Origin: Caldilineaceae bacterium
Lineage (GTDB): Bacteria > Chloroflexota > Anaerolineae > Caldilineales > Caldilineaceae
Assembly: GCA_012032975.1 (NCBI GenBank)
Contig: JAAUPU010000050.1
Coordinates: forward strand, 1-9,391
DNA length: 9,391 nucleotides
Reading direction: 5' to 3'
Below, piece after piece: positions 7,419 through 9,391 of this stretch. The notes beneath the pieces were generated by a model. That model was not told the DNA's origin, searched no databases, and worked only from the letters and a program-made list of their open reading frames with translations. The position numbers and the translations under genes were made by a program. Within the stretch, counting starts at the first letter, position 1. Each line of letters starts with the position of its first letter.

Positions 7419-7520
7419 CGCGACGACTCCCGCGATGCCGCGCTGGATCTCTACGAGTCGGTGGGCTTTCGCGTGGTCAAGGATGTTCTGGTTTATCGCA
7501 AGGAGTACGCGCCGCTGTAG
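7419..7520 (+). pseudogene. C-terminal remnant of a GNAT N-acetyltransferase
   Basis: The frame ending at TAG (7518-7520) reads RDDSRDAALDLYESVGFRVV, then KDVLVYRKEYAPL. This is the standard C-terminal signature of GNAT acetyltransferases (N/R-x-A-x-x-L-Y-x-x-x-GF, then a final strand). The acetyl-CoA-binding Q/R-x-x-G-x-G/A motif and the rest of the domain are missing. The sequence between 7383 and 7418 in this frame (Arg/Gly-rich) is not recognisable. Only about 34 codons remain, immediately after the SulP remnant and in the same orientation, so it is a decayed or truncated gene rather than a functional one. Confidence 0.7.
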
Positions 7521-7554
7521 CCATCGCCCTGTGAGCAGACGCCATCCGATCCAG

Positions 7555-7603
7555 AAAAAAGCGGCTGGCGGCTCGATTTTGATCGAGCCACCAGCCGCTT
7601 TCC
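7555..7603 (-). terminator. Intrinsic terminator between convergent genes
   Basis: Arms 7558-7577 and 7582-7601 (20 bases each) pair at 19 positions around the 4-base loop TTTG. On the minus strand the hairpin is followed by a run of six T (AAAAAA at 7555-7560 on the plus strand), so it is a strong Rho-independent terminator for the sulfatase gene that ends about 120 bases earlier. For plus-strand transcription the tail TTTCCTTTC is weaker but could still work, making it partly bidirectional. Confidence 0.88.
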
Positions 7604-7647
7604 TTTCAGGAACAACTTCGCCGCGCACTTAAGTGACCACAGGTCGC

Positions 7648-7687
7648 CACCCCGTCACCCTGTCACCAAGCCACCCTGTCAGCTTGT
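7648..7687. repeat. Octamer tandem repeat (CACCCTGT type), five units
   Basis: Five head-to-tail 8-base units: CACCCCGT, CACCCTGT, CACCAAGC, CACCCTGT, CAGCTTGT, followed by a decayed CAGATGTT. It lies in the roughly 120 bases between the sulfatase stop and its terminator, and has no coding potential. Degenerate intergenic CACCCTGTCAC repeats of this kind occur in several high-GC environmental genomes; role unknown. Confidence 0.72.
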
Positions 7688-7720
7688 CAGATGTTCATGA
7701 TCTTGGCCCGGCACTCGAAA

Positions 7721-9391
7721 TCACTGCCGTCGCAGGATCATGCGCATCGTGGCCTCGTCATCTTCGATCAATTCGCCGCTGAGGTCGAAGGTCACGCTGT
7801 GGATGACGCCCGTGAATTCAAACGGGGACGAGTAGAAGGGCGTCACAGGCGCACCAGGATCGGCGCCCACAGTGATGCCGCCGGTCAACCCGAGGCTCAA
7901 CGGCGTGGTGTGGGGGAAGTCGGTCTGGCCAACCAGGATGTCGTCGACATAGAGCTGGGCGCGGCCGGGCGTTCCCTTGCCGCTGGCGATATCCGGTGGG
8001 CCGGTGACCTCGAACTCGAAGCGAAGCGAATGGTGACCGGCTTGCAACGCATCGCCCGCGGAGACGCGCAGATAGTCGCGTGCAACATAGTTCTGGACAT
8101 AGTGAAGTCTGCCGTCGAGTATGTACAGGCTATAGCCGCCATCGGTGCCGCCATAGGAGACCAAAGCGCCTTCTGCGCCACCCTCTGGGATCTCCACATC
8201 TGCGGTGATGCTATGGGTGCGATTGAGCAGACGTGGGCCTGCGTTGAAGGGCACCGACTGTGTGCCTGGATAGAAGGTGTAGCTGGTGCGGGCCTGGGCG
8301 ATCTGCGGACGCTCTTCGGCAAAACGGGTGACCCCGCGACCATCCACCGGCAAGACGTTGTACTTTCCTGCCTCCACATACCAGGTTCCGATCAGCTCGA
8401 TGAGCTTGGCGCGGTTTTCCGCGGCGACGTTGTGGTTTTCCGCGAAGTCCTCCTCCACATGGTAGAGCTCCCAATGGTTGGCGTCCAGGTCGGTGAGCAC
8501 CTCCGCCGGGATCGGCGCGCCAAAGAATTTGCCCGCCTCGCTGAAGGATGGGCCTGGCCAAGGACAGACGGCCCGCCAACCGTCATGGTAGACCGAGCGG
8601 TGGCCCATCATCTCGAAATACTGGGTCTGGCGCTTGGATTCCACTGCTGGGTTGGCGAACGAATGGGCAAAACTGTTCCCTTCGATTGGCGATTGCGTGA
8701 CGCCCTTGATGGTGGCTGGTTCGGTGATGCCCAGGGCATCCAGCACCGTCGGCACCATGTCGATGGCATGGGCATACTGGGTGCGGATCTGGCCCTTTGC
8801 GTCAATACCCTTCGACCAGTGAACCAGGAAGGGATCGCTGATGCCGCCGCGATAGGTCTCGCGTTTCCAGCGGCGGAAGGGGGTGTTGCCGGCCCAGGTC
8901 CAGCCCCACGCATAGTGGTTGAAGGTGTTTGGTCCGCCCAACTCGTCGATGGCGGCCAGGTTGGCTTCGAGCGACTCGGGCACGTTGTTGAAGAAGAGAT
9001 TTTCGTTGACCGAGCCGGTGGGTCCGCCCTCCGAACTGGCGCCGTTGTCAGAGATGAGCATGATCAGCGTGTTGTCGAATTCGCCCAGTTGCTTGAGGAA
9101 ATCGAGCAGCCTGCCGATGTGGTGGTCGGTGTGGGAGAGGAAACCAGCGAAGACCTCCATCATGCGCGCATACAATTTCTGCTCTTCTGTGGAGCATTCA
9201 TCCCAGGGCTGGACATCCGGGTCATGACGGGAAAGCTCGGCGTCCGTCGGGACAATGCCCAGTTCTTTCTGGCGGGCAAAGGTCTCTTCGCGGTAGGCTT
9301 CCCAATCCTGCATCAAAATGGCCTCTGTACTGGTCGGGACCATTCCTTGGTTACGTGGTGGGGGCGTGCGATCGCGCCGGGCAGAACGTAC
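7721..9391 (-). CDS. Arylsulfatase (large, beta-sandwich C-terminal extension), 5' partial with apparent frameshifts
   Basis: Type I sulfatase that hydrolyses sulfate esters; about 555 C-terminal residues are visible. From the right edge on the minus strand, PHHVTKEWS, then DQYRGHFDAG, then WEAYREETFARQKELGI appear in three successive frames. Two extra bases (a C at 9336-9338 and a T at 9304-9305) break the frame. Thereafter the frame is open to TGA at 7721-7723. Signatures include HTDHHIGRLLDFLKQLG, ISDNGASSEGGPTGS (metal-binding Asp-Asn), FRRWKRETYRGGISDPFLVH, a sulfatase core ending in LIELIGTWYVEAGKYNVLP, then a 200-residue beta-rich C-terminal domain with YSLYILDGRLHYVQNY and AQLYVDDILVGQTDF. 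The formylglycine motif C-x-P-S-R lies beyond the window. ATG at 9343-9341 is internal to the family and not the real start. Family identity is secure; the substrate is not. It is convergent with the sugar-acid operon. Confidence 0.9.
   Translation of the reverse strand, partial: VRSARRDRTPPPRNQGMVPTSTEAILMQDWEAYREETFARQKELGIVPTDAELSRHDPDVQPWDECSTEEQKLYARMMEVFAGFLSHTDHHIGRLLDFLKQLGEFDNTLIMLISDNGASSEGGPTGSVNENLFFNNVPESLEANLAAIDELGGPNTFNHYAWGWTWAGNTPFRRWKRETYRGGISDPFLVHWSKGIDAKGQIRTQYAHAIDMVPTVLDALGITEPATIKGVTQSPIEGNSFAHSFANPAVESKRQTQYFEMMGHRSVYHDGWRAVCPWPGPSFSEAGKFFGAPIPAEVLTDLDANHWELYHVEEDFAENHNVAAENRAKLIELIGTWYVEAGKYNVLPVDGRGVTRFAEERPQIAQARTSYTFYPGTQSVPFNAGPRLLNRTHSITADVEIPEGGAEGALVSYGGTDGGYSLYILDGRLHYVQNYVARDYLRVSAGDALQAGHHSLRFEFEVTGPPDIASGKGTPGRAQLYVDDILVGQTDFPHTTPLSLGLTGGITVGADPGAPVTPFYSSPFEFTGVIHSVTFDLSGELIEDDEATMRMILRRQ

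Larger units (their letters stand above)
7521..7720. other. Convergent intergenic region
   Basis: About 200 bases between the GNAT remnant's stop and the sulfatase stop. It holds the terminator hairpin and the octamer repeat listed separately. I see no further coding sequence; plus-strand open frames that read through the hairpin have no protein signature. Confidence 0.7.

Noticed and set aside
7384..7632. 82-codon plus-strand open frame reading through the terminator hairpin
   Set aside because: It overlaps the GNAT remnant in another frame, includes both hairpin arms and has no protein signature.
9341..9343. ATG on the minus strand as the sulfatase start
   Set aside because: An AAGGA-like sequence precedes it by chance, but the first codons overlap the conserved HHVTKEWS and QYRGHFDAG segments in other frames, showing that the gene continues upstream past the window edge.

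Overview
The window is GC-rich bacterial DNA. Its combination of a giant STAND NTPase/WD40 protein, sugar-acid enzymes, a large arylsulfatase and two low-complexity intergenic repeats (ACGAAG-type palindrome, CACCCTGT octamers) resembles Chloroflexota or a similar environmental phylum. That assignment is inference; there is no rRNA or other marker here to confirm it.

Layout. Positions 2-4661 (+) hold most of a STAND-class NTPase: P-loop ATPase, winged-helix-like region, one membrane segment, an alanine/glutamate-rich coiled coil, then 21 WD40 repeats. The gene enters from the left edge, so any N-terminal effector domain is not visible. It is broken by two single-base deletions, near 473-481 and at 2178/2179. 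A gene-free stretch (4662-4967) contains a palindromic ACGAAG/CCACGGATT-type intergenic repeat. Next come two co-oriented genes with good ribosome binding sites and 39 bases between them: a TIM-barrel amidohydrolase (4968-5768) and an enolase-superfamily mannonate-dehydratase-like protein (5808-7022). Both lack residues normally found in their families' active sites. They probably form a sugar-acid (lactone hydrolysis plus dehydration) operon.

Downstream, 7073-7520 is a gene graveyard. The first 55 codons of a SulP sulfate/anion permease, with ribosome binding site and GTG start intact, are joined out of frame to what looks like the last 50 codons of a SulP STAS domain. The C-terminal tail of a GNAT acetyltransferase follows directly. 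A strong hairpin terminator (7558-7601) with a T-tract favouring minus-strand transcription, and an octamer tandem repeat (7648-7687), separate this from a convergent arylsulfatase on the minus strand (7721 to beyond 9391). The sulfatase lacks its N-terminal catalytic part because of the window edge and has two apparent single-base insertions at 9336-9338 and 9304-9305.

How the genes may work together: a sulfatase, an anion (sulfate) permease remnant, a lactonase-like hydrolase and an acid-sugar dehydratase are compatible with breakdown of sulfated or acidic glycans. The STAND/WD40 protein looks like an unrelated sensor or defence-type signalling protein. Four or more independent single-base indels plus two truncated genes in 9.4 kb mean that sequence or assembly error must be considered alongside real gene decay. 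I see no CRISPR array, tRNA, rRNA or transposase gene.
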